Shown piece after piece: positions 1 through 9,066 of a stretch of 64,000 nucleotides of DNA. Position 1 is the first letter of the stretch; every line of letters begins with the position of its first letter. The notes beneath the pieces are model-generated. The model saw only the letters and a program-made list of their open reading frames with translations. It had not been told where the DNA came from and searched no databases. Source of the stretch: Pinibacter soli (lineage in GTDB: Bacteria; Bacteroidota; Bacteroidia; Chitinophagales; Chitinophagaceae); contig NZ_JASBRG010000005.1 in NCBI RefSeq assembly GCF_029961145.1, positions 186,001 through 250,000 of the forward strand. Direction: 5' to 3'. Made by a program: the position numbers and the translations under genes.

Positions 1-759
1 CGTGGTTCCCTGCATGAAGGACAGCGAACGAACTTTTTTCACCTTCACCATTTCGAGGTCGAATATTTTTTGTGTTTGTACACGCAGTCTTCTTATTTCG
101 GGAAAAGTAAGACCAAGGCTTTTCACCAGTTCTATGTTGCGCAGGCTTTCTGTTATAACACCGGCCATGGCATTTGTCTCACGATTGATTGAGCGCTGAA
201 CAGTTTTTATTTTCTTAGATAGTAATCCGGTTAACGAACCGAGCACCAATATACCAATTACAAACACCGGAATGAGCATCCAGTTTTTGGTAACGCTATA
301 CCAGATAAGAAATCCAATGCCTACGATGGAAGAAAACAATACATTGATGAAGGAAGTGACAAATCGTTCGGTGTCTGTTTTTACTTTTTGTAACACGGAC
401 AATGTTTCTCCGCTTCTGCTTTCTTCGAACTCCTGGAACGATAAGCGTAACGTTTGCCGGAGGCCGTCATTAAATATTTGCATGCCAAAGCGGGCCACTG
501 CGAGTCTTGTGGTGAATTCCTGGAAAGCCTTTGCCAATCGCGCCAGCAATGCAACCGCGATGGCTAATACCAGCCAAAACAACACACCTTTAACCAATTC
601 ACCTTCTGGTCTCTTATTTATATTGTTTGCGTAATTGTCGATGATTTTACCAAAAATAACCGGATCGATCAAACTAAGCAACTGTGCTACTGCAGCCAGT
701 ATTAACGATACAAAAATGAGCGTTCTGTGTGGCTGAAGATATCTCCATAAAATTCGCAT
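1..759 (-). CDS. ABC transporter permease/ATPase, N-terminal half (partial)
   Basis: The gene starts with ATG at 759 and runs off the left edge, so only the first 253 residues are visible. They form a type-1 ABC exporter transmembrane domain: an N-terminal RILWRYLQPHR stretch, hydrophobic segments at about residues 14-35, 60-76, 138-158 and 161-180, and a cytoplasmic coupling segment ending near ETNAMAGVITESLRNIELVK, a typical exporter sequence just before the nucleotide-binding domain. That domain, with its Walker motifs, would lie outside the window. Family knowledge places it in the inner membrane as a homodimeric or heterodimeric exporter of lipids, drugs or peptides; the substrate cannot be told. 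It is divergent from the antiporter gene at 905. Confidence 0.85.
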   Translation of the reverse strand, partial: MRILWRYLQPHRTLIFVSLILAAVAQLLSLIDPVIFGKIIDNYANNINKRPEGELVKGVLFWLVLAIAVALLARLAKAFQEFTTRLAVARFGMQIFNDGLRQTLRLSFQEFEESRSGETLSVLQKVKTDTERFVTSFINVLFSSIVGIGFLIWYSVTKNWMLIPVFVIGILVLGSLTGLLSKKIKTVQRSINRETNAMAGVITESLRNIELVKSLGLTFPEIRRLRVQTQKIFDLEMVKVKKVRSLSFMQGTT

Positions 760-802
760 ATGCTAAAAATAACAAAAACCGGTCCATCGGTAAAAGGAAA
801 AA

Positions 803-897
803 ATAAAAAGTCAAAAGTCAAAATGTTTGTTATTTTAAAGATTCAGCATATAATCAAGCACTCTTTTTGACTTTTGATTTTTTACTTTTGACTTTTA
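803..897. repeat. GTCAAAAGT inverted repeat in a divergent intergenic region
   Basis: The left arm (803-825) carries AAAAGTCAAAAGTCAAAA and the right arm (861-897) carries its approximate complement TTTTGACTTTTGA followed by TTTACTTTTGACTTTT. The same word pair occurs at 25227-25306 inside the injection-system operon. The right arm also contains TACTTTTG, which fits a Bacteroidota -7 box and lies just upstream of the ATG at 905, but no -33 element is at the right distance. Confidence 0.6.
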
Positions 898-904
898 TTA
901 CACC

Positions 905-2176
905 ATGGAGAATTATACAATCGTAATTTTTATAATGGCTATCATGATCGGGCTTTCTGCTTTTGCAGACAAGATCAAACTACCATACCCTATCCTTCTG
1001 ATTAGCGCAGGTATTGCGATTGGCTTTATTCCCAACTTGCCCAATATTGAACTCAATCCCGAAGTTATTTTTCTAATTTTTCTTCCACCACTTTTGTACG
1101 ATGCTGCTTTTAATATTTCATTCAAAGAATTCCGAACGCATATTAACACCATCGGTTCTTTAGCAACAGGGCTGGTATTTATAACAGCAACAGGCATTGC
1201 TGTAATTACTCATTACCTTATTCCCGGCATGAGTTGGCCGCTTTCGTTTGTACTTGGCGCAATACTTTCTGCAACCGATGCTGTGGCGGCAATCAGTATT
1301 ACCAAGGGTTTGGGGCTCTCTCATAAAACTGTTACAATACTCGAAGGCGAAAGCCTGGTGAACGATGCTTCTGCGTTGGTGGCTTACCAACTGTCAGTTG
1401 CGGCAGTAACGGGAACTGCATTTGTGATATGGAAGGCGTCTTTACAATTTCTTATTCTAATGGGCGGTGGCATTTTGATTGGCTTTATTATGGGCAAATT
1501 GCTTGCTTTCATTTTGCATCGTGTAAAGGACGATAGAATGGTTGCTATTGCTTTTATGTTACTGATGCCATTTGTCACTTATCTGTTAGCCGAAACGCTG
1601 CATGTGTCAGGTGTGATGGCCGTGGTAATTTTGGGATTGGCCATTGCAAGATTCAGCAATAAAATATTCCCCGATCAATTAAAGCAACAATCGAAAAACA
1701 TTTGGGACATTATCATTTTCCTTTTGAATGGCCTGATCTTTATTCTTATCGGGCTCGAATTTCCATATGTTATGCGAGGAATCGAAAAGCGTCTAATCTT
1801 TCCTTATGTATGTTACGCGATCGTCATAACCATTGTAACGCTTGGCATTCGCATGACAAGGGTTTACTTACAGCGGGTAAATCTGCAACGAGCTTTTCGA
1901 AATCCGCGTGCAAGAATTTCGGAAGATGCGTTGTTAGACGTACCAACCAGTATTATTATTAGCTGGGCCGGCATGAGAGGTATTGTGTCGCTTGCAATTG
2001 CAATTGGTTTACCTACTACATTGCAAAACGGAGAACCTTTTCCGCAGCGAAGCGCTATTATATTTATATCCGTTTTAGTCGTGCTCTTTACTTTGATTGG
2101 ACAAGGTTTGACGCTACCGTGGATAGTGAAGAAACTGCGAAAACGTGCAACAACTAGTTCACCACTAAGGCACTAA
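905..2176 (+). CDS. Na+/H+ antiporter, CPA1/NhaP type
   Basis: A 423-residue polytopic membrane protein that should exchange cytoplasmic Na+ (or K+) for H+ at the inner membrane. About 12 hydrophobic segments fill the length. The motif LSATDAVAA places an aspartate at residue 125, and EGESLVNDA gives the Asn153-Asp154 pair that forms the ion-binding ND motif of electroneutral CPA1 exchangers. The conserved WAGMRGIVSLA motif appears near residue 355. The short cytoplasmic tail ends in a basic KKLRKRA stretch without a regulatory TrkA domain. It stands alone, divergent from the ABC transporter. Cation preference cannot be read from sequence. Confidence 0.93.
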   Translation: MENYTIVIFIMAIMIGLSAFADKIKLPYPILLISAGIAIGFIPNLPNIELNPEVIFLIFLPPLLYDAAFNISFKEFRTHINTIGSLATGLVFITATGIAVITHYLIPGMSWPLSFVLGAILSATDAVAAISITKGLGLSHKTVTILEGESLVNDASALVAYQLSVAAVTGTAFVIWKASLQFLILMGGGILIGFIMGKLLAFILHRVKDDRMVAIAFMLLMPFVTYLLAETLHVSGVMAVVILGLAIARFSNKIFPDQLKQQSKNIWDIIIFLLNGLIFILIGLEFPYVMRGIEKRLIFPYVCYAIVITIVTLGIRMTRVYLQRVNLQRAFRNPRARISEDALLDVPTSIIISWAGMRGIVSLAIAIGLPTTLQNGEPFPQRSAIIFISVLVVLFTLIGQGLTLPWIVKKLRKRATTSSPLRH

Positions 2177-2300
2177 GGCGCTTTTTTTAACCGCAAAGGA
2201 CGCCAAGTTGGGCGCAAAGAGAAAGAAGTGCTCCTTTTACATAATCTCTTTGAGTTCTTAGTATAAAAAACCTTCGTTTCCTTTGCGCTCTTTGCGGTTA
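2164..2300. repeat. Intergenic CACTAAGGCACTAAGG / CGCAAAG inverted repeat
   Basis: Immediately after the antiporter stop are the words CACTAAGGCACTAAGGCGC and AACCGCAAAGGACGCC, answered about 70 bp later by CCTTTGCGCTCTTTGCGGTTA. The two arms can pair into a long imperfect hairpin between convergent genes, and could end both transcripts. Similar word pairs are common between genes in this group of bacteria (family knowledge). Confidence 0.6.
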
Positions 2301-3062
2301 CCATCCCGCCGCCCAAAAGATCGCATTGCGGAACAATGTCGTGTAAGCAGTGTTATCAAACAACTCCGGCGCATGTCCCATGAAGATATAAATATTTCTC
2401 GCTGCAAATTTTGGATTCGTCCAGACAACGGGATGATCGCCCATTTTTTTATCGGTTGAAGGCGTATATGTCGACTCATCCACGCTTGCAAGCACGCGTA
2501 CACTGGATCTCGGACTTTTATCGTAAGTGTACCACTCCTCTTTATTGATCACAAATTCTTTTGGAAGCGCTTTCATACATGGATGTTTTACATCTTCCAC
2601 TATGACTTTTCCATCCGCAAAATCCGGTATGTAATTCTTAAATTTAATGCCTCCCATAAAATCTGAAAACCATTGCCACATAGGATATCCGTCAAACTCG
2701 CCCAACAACGTCGCATGGTGAAAACCGATCCAGCCGCCTTTCCCTAGTTCTATATATTTTATGAAAGCCTGCTCTGCAGTTTTTGTCCATGCATATGGCG
2801 GGTAATCCAGTTGAATGAACAATTGATAGTGGCTCAGAAAATTATCGTCAATGGAATCTGTTTTGTTGATATAGTCTATGGCAAAGTTGCTGTCAGCGGC
2901 AAGTTTATCGAGCCATAGTCTTGCGGCATTAGAGAAAGCAACATGATGCCCTTTATTTTCATACAAGACAATCGCGTGAAACCTTTTACTGCTTACATTT
3001 TGAGCGTGTAGTTTGCCGAAGGCTATTAAGATCAATATAAGGAGAATGCAAGTTTTGTTCAT
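2298..3062 (-). CDS. ThuA-like domain protein, secreted
   Basis: A 254-residue protein with a signal peptide (hydrophobic residues 4-17, ending LHAQ) and one ThuA-like domain. The domain is a class I glutamine-amidotransferase-like fold without the classic catalytic set; visible family signatures are VLYENKGHHV near residue 31, GGWIGFHHAT near residue 130 and KEEWYTYDKSP near residue 194. In Bacteroidota such proteins are often periplasmic and associated with sugar metabolism, but no reaction is firmly established. The final segment (VVWTNPKFAARNIYIFMGHAPELF) matches the conserved C-terminal part. It is convergent with the antiporter gene and stands alone. Confidence 0.88.
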   Translation of the reverse strand: MNKTCILLILILIAFGKLHAQNVSSKRFHAIVLYENKGHHVAFSNAARLWLDKLAADSNFAIDYINKTDSIDDNFLSHYQLFIQLDYPPYAWTKTAEQAFIKYIELGKGGWIGFHHATLLGEFDGYPMWQWFSDFMGGIKFKNYIPDFADGKVIVEDVKHPCMKALPKEFVINKEEWYTYDKSPRSSVRVLASVDESTYTPSTDKKMGDHPVVWTNPKFAARNIYIFMGHAPELFDNTAYTTLFRNAIFWAAGW

Positions 3063-3183
3063 GACGTCGATGGGTTATTATCGAATAAAAATATCAATCT
3101 TTCTTTAAATCATTCAAAATAAAGAACTAGTTGTCATCAGTATGAAAATCAAACAACTTGAAGTCACAATCCGATGAAACAGG

Positions 3184-3375
3184 CGCACCGTCATTGCGAG
3201 ACCTGCGGAGGATAGACGTCAGCGTTACGGGAGGAAAGACTAACCTGCGTGCTGCGGTCGAAGCAATCTGCCGGCAACTTGTGATGGAGATCGCTTCGCC
3301 ACGCTTGTCTTAATACGTACAAGCTTCAGAGAATCGTGCTGTCATTCTCCGCCGTGGCTCGCGATGACGGTGCGG
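3184..3375. repeat. CGTCATTGCGAG long inverted repeat, copy 1
   Basis: This roughly 190-bp unit begins CACCGTCATTGCGAGACC and ends GGCTCGCGATGACGGTGC, its own inverse complement with few mismatches. Interior words (GAAGCAATCTGCCGG, GATCGCTTCGCCACGC) also occur in variant form in copy 2 at 40165-40347. It fills the otherwise empty 3063-3501 gap. Such elements are non-autonomous intergenic palindromes of unknown mobility. Confidence 0.75.
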
Positions 3376-3501
3376 GTCACTACATTTCTTAAACTTTCAT
3401 TCTTTTCAAGGGTTATACAACACAGAAAATTATCTGTAGATTAGTTTCCTGAAATAACCAAACACTGACACGCTAATTTTATCATTTCTCAAAATGCAAT
3501 T

Positions 3502-4167
3502 ATGGAAATCGTTACCAAAATAACCGACATCATTGAAGTAGCTCGAAATGTAAAAAGTTTTAGATTGGAAAAGCCCGAAGGCTATGATTTCATTCCGGGC
3601 CAGGCGACCGAACTTTCAATCAATAAAGATGGATGGAAGGAAGAAAAACGTCCTTTTACATTTACAGCTTTAGAAGAGCAGCCCTATCTTGAATTTACCA
3701 TTAAACGTTACCCGGATCATCACGGTGTCACTGATCAGATACATCAGTTGAAAGTTGGCGACGAAGTAATTCTACGGGATGTTTGGGGAACGATTCAATA
3801 TAAAGGACCGGGCTATTTTATTGCGGGAGGTGCGGGCATTACACCGTTTATTGCCATCTTGAGAAAACTGCATAAAGACAATCAGCTGGCAGGCAACACG
3901 CTTTTCTTTTCCAATAATGAACAGGTGGATATCATTTACGAATCTGAGTTTCTCGATATGCTCGGCGATAATGCCGTGTTTATTTTAACGAAAGAAGATA
4001 AACCAGGTTACCTGAAAGACTATATCAACAAAGGCTTTCTTCAAAAGCATGTTGATGATTTCAAAAAACATTTCTACATATGCGGACCTGATGCAATGGT
4101 AAAAGACATTATTGATACATTGAACGAATTAGGAGCTCCTACAGAAACGGTGGTGTTTGAAAAGTAG
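3502..4167 (+). CDS. FAD-binding ferredoxin/flavodoxin reductase-type oxidoreductase
   Basis: A 221-residue soluble flavoprotein of the ferredoxin-NADP+ reductase superfamily. The N-terminal FAD-binding barrel (about 1-100) contains the RPFTFTAL motif used for flavin binding. The C-terminal pyridine-nucleotide domain (about 105-221) starts with IAGGAGITPFIAIL and ends with the YICGPDAM motif close to the terminus. No [2Fe-2S] domain is fused. It should move electrons between NAD(P)H and a separate carrier protein; the partner is not evident from the neighbours, which are unrelated. Confidence 0.9.
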   Translation: MEIVTKITDIIEVARNVKSFRLEKPEGYDFIPGQATELSINKDGWKEEKRPFTFTALEEQPYLEFTIKRYPDHHGVTDQIHQLKVGDEVILRDVWGTIQYKGPGYFIAGGAGITPFIAILRKLHKDNQLAGNTLFFSNNEQVDIIYESEFLDMLGDNAVFILTKEDKPGYLKDYINKGFLQKHVDDFKKHFYICGPDAMVKDIIDTLNELGAPTETVVFEK

Positions 4168-4227
4168 CAATACAGCATACATCAGTACAAATCATTCAAA
4201 TCAGTGTCATTCAAGTGCTACGATTCG

Positions 4228-4947
4228 CTATAGTTTCCTAATCACTGTTTCATGTGTATCTGTATCGATAACAATTACACCTTCATCTTCCTCATTCATT
4301 TGCGCAAGCAAAACACCTTTATTGTCCCAGGCAGATGAATGACCAGCACTTTGCGCACCGTCTTCCACGCCAATTGCGTTTGCTAATAAAACCGTCGCCT
4401 TGTGCGTGCTTGCTATGCCGGCAAGAGTGAGCAACGCTTTGTCAATGCCCTTTTTTGTTTTTGAAACACTGGCGATGTAAATATTCTCGCCATTTTTAAA
4501 GGCATTGGTTGTGTGTTCAGGTACCGACAATTCGTAGCAGATGGCAAATGTGATGCGAGAACTTAACGTGAGATTTATATCATTTTGATGGCTTACAAAG
4601 AAGGGCTCTTCATCTGCATGCAAATATGTTTTGGAATACAGTTGGCGCAGTTCCGCCGGCTGAACAATGACCATGGAGATACATACTCCTGCATCGTTTT
4701 TTATTGGCAGGCCAACGCAGATCGTTATCCTTTGTTTGTCGCTTACTTTCTGAAAAGCATCCAGTCTTTTATCATCAATGTTTGTCGCAAGACCGGCAGC
4801 CATTGCAGGTTCGTAACCAGTGAGTGAAAGTTCCGGAAATACGATCAGATCAGCTCCGTCTGCGAGATCGATAAGCTGCAAATGTTTGGCAATATTCTTT
4901 TCTATATTACCTGTCTCTGGTTTTGCTTGCGCTACACTGATCTTCAT
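4228..4947 (-). CDS. Carbon-nitrogen hydrolase (nitrilase superfamily)
   Basis: A 239-residue cytoplasmic amidohydrolase. The superfamily catalytic triad is readable: Glu39 in VFPELSLTGYEP, Lys106 in YSKTYLHADEE, and nucleophile Cys137 in FAICYELS. The length matches single-domain family members such as omega-amidases and related hydrolases of linear amides. The YLHADEEPFF segment after the lysine is typical of the group. The natural amide cannot be assigned. The gene is convergent with the flavin reductase, and REP-like palindromes lie upstream. Confidence 0.9.
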   Translation of the reverse strand: MKISVAQAKPETGNIEKNIAKHLQLIDLADGADLIVFPELSLTGYEPAMAAGLATNIDDKRLDAFQKVSDKQRITICVGLPIKNDAGVCISMVIVQPAELRQLYSKTYLHADEEPFFVSHQNDINLTLSSRITFAICYELSVPEHTTNAFKNGENIYIASVSKTKKGIDKALLTLAGIASTHKATVLLANAIGVEDGAQSAGHSSAWDNKGVLLAQMNEEDEGVIVIDTDTHETVIRKL

Positions 4948-4984
4948 GATTTAAAGTTACTACCAATGAAGAAAGAATGCAAGT

Positions 4985-5097
4985 TGTAGAGACGCCTTGA
5001 AGGCGTCTCCGTTAAACAGAAAACATTTATGTGCAGATACAAGAAATTTATTCATACATCCCGATCGTTCAGGAGACGCGTTCAACGCGTCTCTACG
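4985..5097. repeat. Paired REP-like palindromes (GAGACGC type)
   Basis: Two perfect short palindromes, GAGACGCCTTGAAGGCGTCTC at 4989 and one with core GACGCGTTCAACGCGTC at 5073, lie in mirrored orientation so that GTAG flanks the left unit and CTAC the right. This paired arrangement in the 160-bp gap between two minus-strand genes resembles REPIN-type doublets. Other members of the same family are at 7611, 20858, 21626 and 28181. Confidence 0.7.
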
Positions 5098-5109
5098 GGT
5101 TGGCGACGA

Positions 5110-6438
5110 TTATTTTGCCACCTCAAACTTAGCTTTCTTACCCTTGATCTTTTGCTCCTTTATCAACTGCAATGTGTGGCTAACTTTTGATTTGCGCACC
5201 GCTACAAAACTGAAAAAGTCTTTCACTTCAATCAATCCGATATCATCTTTCTTCAACTCTCCTTTTTGTGTAAGAAATCCTACTATGTCAATTTTATTTA
5301 CTTTATCTTTTTTGCCATGTGGCAAATAAAGCGTGCTCCATTTCGGTTTTTCAGGCACTTCGTATTCGCCATCAAGTTTTATTTCTTCAACCGGCTCAGT
5401 GACATACGCAGGTAGTTTCTCATCGGCACCAATTAACAATATGGCGGTACCGCTGGCATCCATTCTTGCGGTACGGCCATTGCGGTGCGTGTAAGTATCT
5501 TCCGTAAGTGATAAATGATAATGTATGATGTAACGGATATTTGGAATGTCCAAACCGCGTGCCGCCAGATCGGTCGTCACCAAAACATTCGAGGTGCCAT
5601 TTCTGAATTTCACCAGAGCACTATCTCTTTCACGCTGGTCCAATGCGCCATGATAAAAAACACTCACAATCCCTTTATCTGACAGGAAATCACTTACTCT
5701 TTCAACAGCTTCGCGGTGATTGCAAAAAACAATGGTAGACCGGTTTCCGAGAAAGCAAACAAGTTTGAAAAGCGTTTCGAGTTTATCGTTCACAGGAGAC
5801 AGAACTTGCTTTACTTCAAGTGCTTTCTCTGCTCCATCTTCACCGGAGAGAAAATTCAATGTAGCGGCATCTTCCAATCCAACAAATTCTGGTATCTCAA
5901 CCGAAGAAGTTGCAGATGTAAGAATGCGTTTGTGCAGTGCAGGGAGTTGTTTTATGATCTCTGACATTTCTTCCTGAAAACCCAGTTCCAGCGATTTATC
6001 AAACTCATCGAGTACTAAAGTTTGAATATGATCAGTTTTTATATTTTCACGTCGAATGTGATCTGCAAGCCTTCCCGGCGTGCCTACAATTACGGTTGGT
6101 GCCTCGATCAAATTATTTTCTTCAATTTCTCTTTTGTGTCCGCCATAGCAACAAGTGATCTTATAGCCTGTTCCCGACTGCTTGAACACTTTCTCTATCT
6201 GCATGGCGAGCTCTCTTGAAGGCACAATTATTAAAGCCTGTGTACCTTTTGTTTTGCTTTTCAGGGTTTCCAACACCGGCAATATGAAAGCCAGTGTTTT
6301 TCCTGAACCAGTCGCGGATAACAGAATTACATTTTTGTGCGCTTCATTACCGGTAATTGAAGCCTGCTGCATTTCATTCAATGCTTCAATGTTAAGGTTT
6401 GCCAATATCTGAGGGAGATCGTATTTTGTAGATTGCAT
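5110..6438 (-). CDS. DEAD-box RNA helicase with DbpA RNA-binding domain
   Basis: A 442-residue ATP-dependent RNA helicase. The ATG at 6438 is chosen because the Q-motif region (residues 8-28) follows it directly; the longer reading adds 21 residues unlike the family. Motif I is ATGSGKT (42-48). Motif II is DEFD (144-147) rather than DEAD. Motif III is TSATSS, and motif VI is HRNGRTAR. The last roughly 70 residues (KVNKIDIVGFL to the end) form the DbpA-type RRM that in Escherichia coli DbpA recognises 23S rRNA hairpin 92, so a role in large ribosomal subunit assembly is likely by family. It lies downstream of the REP doublet and stands alone. Confidence 0.93.
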   Translation of the reverse strand: MQSTKYDLPQILANLNIEALNEMQQASITGNEAHKNVILLSATGSGKTLAFILPVLETLKSKTKGTQALIIVPSRELAMQIEKVFKQSGTGYKITCCYGGHKREIEENNLIEAPTVIVGTPGRLADHIRRENIKTDHIQTLVLDEFDKSLELGFQEEMSEIIKQLPALHKRILTSATSSVEIPEFVGLEDAATLNFLSGEDGAEKALEVKQVLSPVNDKLETLFKLVCFLGNRSTIVFCNHREAVERVSDFLSDKGIVSVFYHGALDQRERDSALVKFRNGTSNVLVTTDLAARGLDIPNIRYIIHYHLSLTEDTYTHRNGRTARMDASGTAILLIGADEKLPAYVTEPVEEIKLDGEYEVPEKPKWSTLYLPHGKKDKVNKIDIVGFLTQKGELKKDDIGLIEVKDFFSFVAVRKSKVSHTLQLIKEQKIKGKKAKFEVAK

Positions 6439-6661
6439 GCCGCAAAAGTAAGAAAGAATATTGGCGACCCTGAAACTTTTCGCAAAACCCGGCATGGCCA
6501 TGTCAAATGTTGCTTAGCCTGCTGTGCATTTTGATCATCCGGCCGGTTGAAACCAGCAGCAATGAATTATATTTGAGAACAGTAAAACAACTGTTGTCAT
6601 TTATAAAAGCCAACCTCTCAATAACACATCCTAATTCCTAATTTCTAATTACTGTTTCGCC

Positions 6662-7552
6662 ATGAACAATATCATCAGCTACGGAGAAATACTTTGGGAC
6701 CTGCTTCCTTCTGGCGCATTGCCGGGCGGAGCACCCATGAATGTTGCGTATCATTTACAGAAACTGGGACAATCACCTGCTCTCATTTCTCGTATCGGTC
6801 TTGATAAAAGAGGAAAAGATCTGCTGACTTTCCTTAAAACAAAAAATGTGAACGCAGCGCACGTACAACTCGATTATCATTTGCCGACAGGCATTGTGCA
6901 TGCCACCGCAAACGTACATGGCGAGATGCAATACGATATTGTTTCGCCCGTTGCTTGGGACAATATTGAAGTGGAAGATGATACGATTCCGTTAGTTAAA
7001 CAGGCCGATTACTTTATATTCGGAAGTCTCGCTGCCCGCAACAAAACTTCAAGAGATACATTGTTTACATTACTGGAAGACGCTAATACGAAAGTGCTCG
7101 ACATCAATCTGCGTGCACCACATTTCAATCGGGCGATTGTTGAATCTCTTTTGCAAAAGGCTGATATTTTGAAAATGAATGAAAGCGAATTACAACTTAT
7201 TGCGGATTGGTTTGGAAACTTCAAAACTGCTACTGATCGCATAACAATGATTCAGCAGAAGTTTGATATTCCAAACATCATCGTAACACTCGGTGCAGAT
7301 GGCGCCTTAATGAATACCAATGGCAATCTCAATCCTCACAAGGGATTTAAAGTAAAAGTTGCCGACACCATTGGCAGCGGAGATTCTTTCCTGGCCGCCA
7401 TGATCACCAGTATCATTCAACAACGAACGCCTGACGAAACGCTGACTTTTGCTTGCGCACTAGGCGCCTTGGTTGCATCACGCTCCGGTGGCTGCCCCGA
7501 CTACTTACCAGATGAAATACACGAACTTATAAATAAACAAAAACAGCTCTGA
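6662..7552 (+). CDS. PfkB-family carbohydrate kinase (fructokinase-like)
   Basis: A 296-residue cytoplasmic sugar kinase of the ribokinase/PfkB family. The N-terminal signature LPGGAPMNVAYHLQKLG (about residues 20-36) and the C-terminal signature DTIGSGDSFLAAM, with catalytic base Asp241, are both intact. The overall length fits fructokinases, which convert fructose to fructose-6-phosphate with ATP; other hexoses or nucleosides cannot be excluded. No sugar transporter or hydrolase is adjacent. The gene is convergent with the end of the injection-system operon. Confidence 0.9.
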   Translation: MNNIISYGEILWDLLPSGALPGGAPMNVAYHLQKLGQSPALISRIGLDKRGKDLLTFLKTKNVNAAHVQLDYHLPTGIVHATANVHGEMQYDIVSPVAWDNIEVEDDTIPLVKQADYFIFGSLAARNKTSRDTLFTLLEDANTKVLDINLRAPHFNRAIVESLLQKADILKMNESELQLIADWFGNFKTATDRITMIQQKFDIPNIIVTLGADGALMNTNGNLNPHKGFKVKVADTIGSGDSFLAAMITSIIQQRTPDETLTFACALGALVASRSGGCPDYLPDEIHELINKQKQL

Positions 7553-7610
7553 TGAAAAAAAACATTATAACGAGTATGCTTCGTCATCTTTTTTATGGCT
7601 AAGAATTATC

Positions 7611-7637
7611 GCCAGTGCGAATTCAATTCGCCCCTAT
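7611..7637. repeat. REP-like palindrome, GGGGCGAATT type
   Basis: GTGCGAATTCAATTCGCCCC is an imperfect palindrome lying exactly at the 3' end of the injection-system operon, between two convergent genes. A sister copy (GGGCGAATGCGATTCGCCC) sits at 20858. It may act as a transcript 3' end, although no clear U-tract follows. Confidence 0.55.
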
Positions 7638-8968
7638 ACAAACACTTTATCTTCCTTCTCATACTCCCGCTTAATACCTTCAACAATATCTTTTTTCGAT
7701 ATTACATTATCGCCTCTATTGATTGTTTGCAACGATGCATAGTGAATAACACTTATAATGGACGACCCGGTTAATTCGTATCTGTTTGCAATAACTGAAA
7801 GGTCCAAATCATTTGCCAGTCGCGCTTTTGCTGGCATCGCCTTTTGCCATATAGCTAATCTTTCTGAAGCGGTAGGCGCAGGAAAATGTATGATCGCGTT
7901 AAAACGTCTTACAAATGCAGGATCAATATTGTTCTTGAAATTAGATGCAAGAATAACCAGCCCCGGAAAATCTTCTACTCTTTGTAATAGATAAGATACT
8001 TCCTGGTTCGCGTATTTATCGTGTGCGCTTTGTACATTGGAACGCTTGCCAAACAAAGAATCTGCTTCATCAAAAAACAATATCCAGCCTTTGTTTTCCG
8101 CCTTATTAAAAATCCTCTCAAGGTTCTTCTCAGTTTCGCCTATGTATTTTGAAACGACTTGCGAAATATCTATCCGGTAGACTTCTTTTTGAAATTGCTT
8201 TCCAAGCAGCGTTGCGGCAAGCGTTTTGCCTGTTCCCGGTGGCCCATAAAACAAAGCGCGAAAGCCCGGTTTGATGCGTCTGCTCATTTCCCAATCTTTC
8301 AAAAAAGAAGTATTGTGGTCAAGCCAGATTTTTATGTCATTGATCTGCTCCGCTGTTTTTGGGTGAAGGATCAAATCGCTCCAATCCATTTTTGTAGAAA
8401 TGCTCCTGGCAGGAAACTCCGGGCTAAACGCGGGTTTGGAGACAACACCCATTGTGAACAAATCTACGTACTCATCCTGCAAAATCATTTTTCCGCTCAT
8501 TCTTGGCTCACCATCTTTTACCGGTTCAAGTGAAAGAATGTTGTCCGTTGAAAAAAAATGTTCTGTTGAAAAATAATGCGAGGCCTGCAATCGCTTAGCT
8601 ACGTCATTTCCCGCGAGAATAAACAACGCTGTTTCTCCGGTGGGAATTGTGCCGCGATGATTGTTACCTTTTGCACAGCCTATTTCAGCAAAGTCCCCAC
8701 CATTAGGCAAGTACTGCTGAATAATGTTATCCAGAAAATTCGGCTGCACATGAGGAAACAAAGCGAGCAGTAGAATTACAAACTCTTCAATATTGACTTT
8801 GCGGGTGACTAAAAAATGACTTAGTGGAGAGTCATCCTGCTCAAGTTTTATGTGGGGATATACAAAGGCATCTTCATTTTCTTTTTGAAAAAAATGCTGC
8901 AGTTTTCGGTTGATGACTTCTTTCAGAAAGTCCAATGATTGTATGATATTTTGGGATGTTGCTTGCAC
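7634..8968 (-). CDS. eCIS AAA+ ATPase (Afp15-like)
   Basis: A 444-residue ATPase, the last gene of the eCIS operon. The N-terminal ~210 residues are a family-specific region. The AAA+ module follows, with Walker A GPPGTGKT at 242-249 and Walker B FFDEADSLF with Asp300-Glu301; an arginine-finger region (NIDPAFVRRFNAIIHFP) lies near residue 350 and the small lid domain follows. Afp15-type ATPases are required for particle assembly, by an unclear mechanism, and unlike ClpV are not thought to recycle the sheath. Translation probably starts at GTG 8968, as no ATG exists in frame nearby. It follows the tape-measure gene by about 100 bp. Confidence 0.93.
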   Translation of the reverse strand: MQATSQNIIQSLDFLKEVINRKLQHFFQKENEDAFVYPHIKLEQDDSPLSHFLVTRKVNIEEFVILLLALFPHVQPNFLDNIIQQYLPNGGDFAEIGCAKGNNHRGTIPTGETALFILAGNDVAKRLQASHYFSTEHFFSTDNILSLEPVKDGEPRMSGKMILQDEYVDLFTMGVVSKPAFSPEFPARSISTKMDWSDLILHPKTAEQINDIKIWLDHNTSFLKDWEMSRRIKPGFRALFYGPPGTGKTLAATLLGKQFQKEVYRIDISQVVSKYIGETEKNLERIFNKAENKGWILFFDEADSLFGKRSNVQSAHDKYANQEVSYLLQRVEDFPGLVILASNFKNNIDPAFVRRFNAIIHFPAPTASERLAIWQKAMPAKARLANDLDLSVIANRYELTGSSIISVIHYASLQTINRGDNVISKKDIVEGIKREYEKEDKVFV

Positions 8969-9066
8969 GCAATTTAATTTGTAAATGCCTTCGGCTGTCT
9001 TTCAACCGGAGTACTGCTTGACTTTTCTATGTACGAGCTTAACATCTTTGTCGTTAATTAAATTGT

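Noticed and set aside
803-897. Short direct words GTCAAAAGTCAAAAGTC considered as a CRISPR-like array
   Set aside because: Units are 8 bp, there are no unique spacers, and no cas gene is present.
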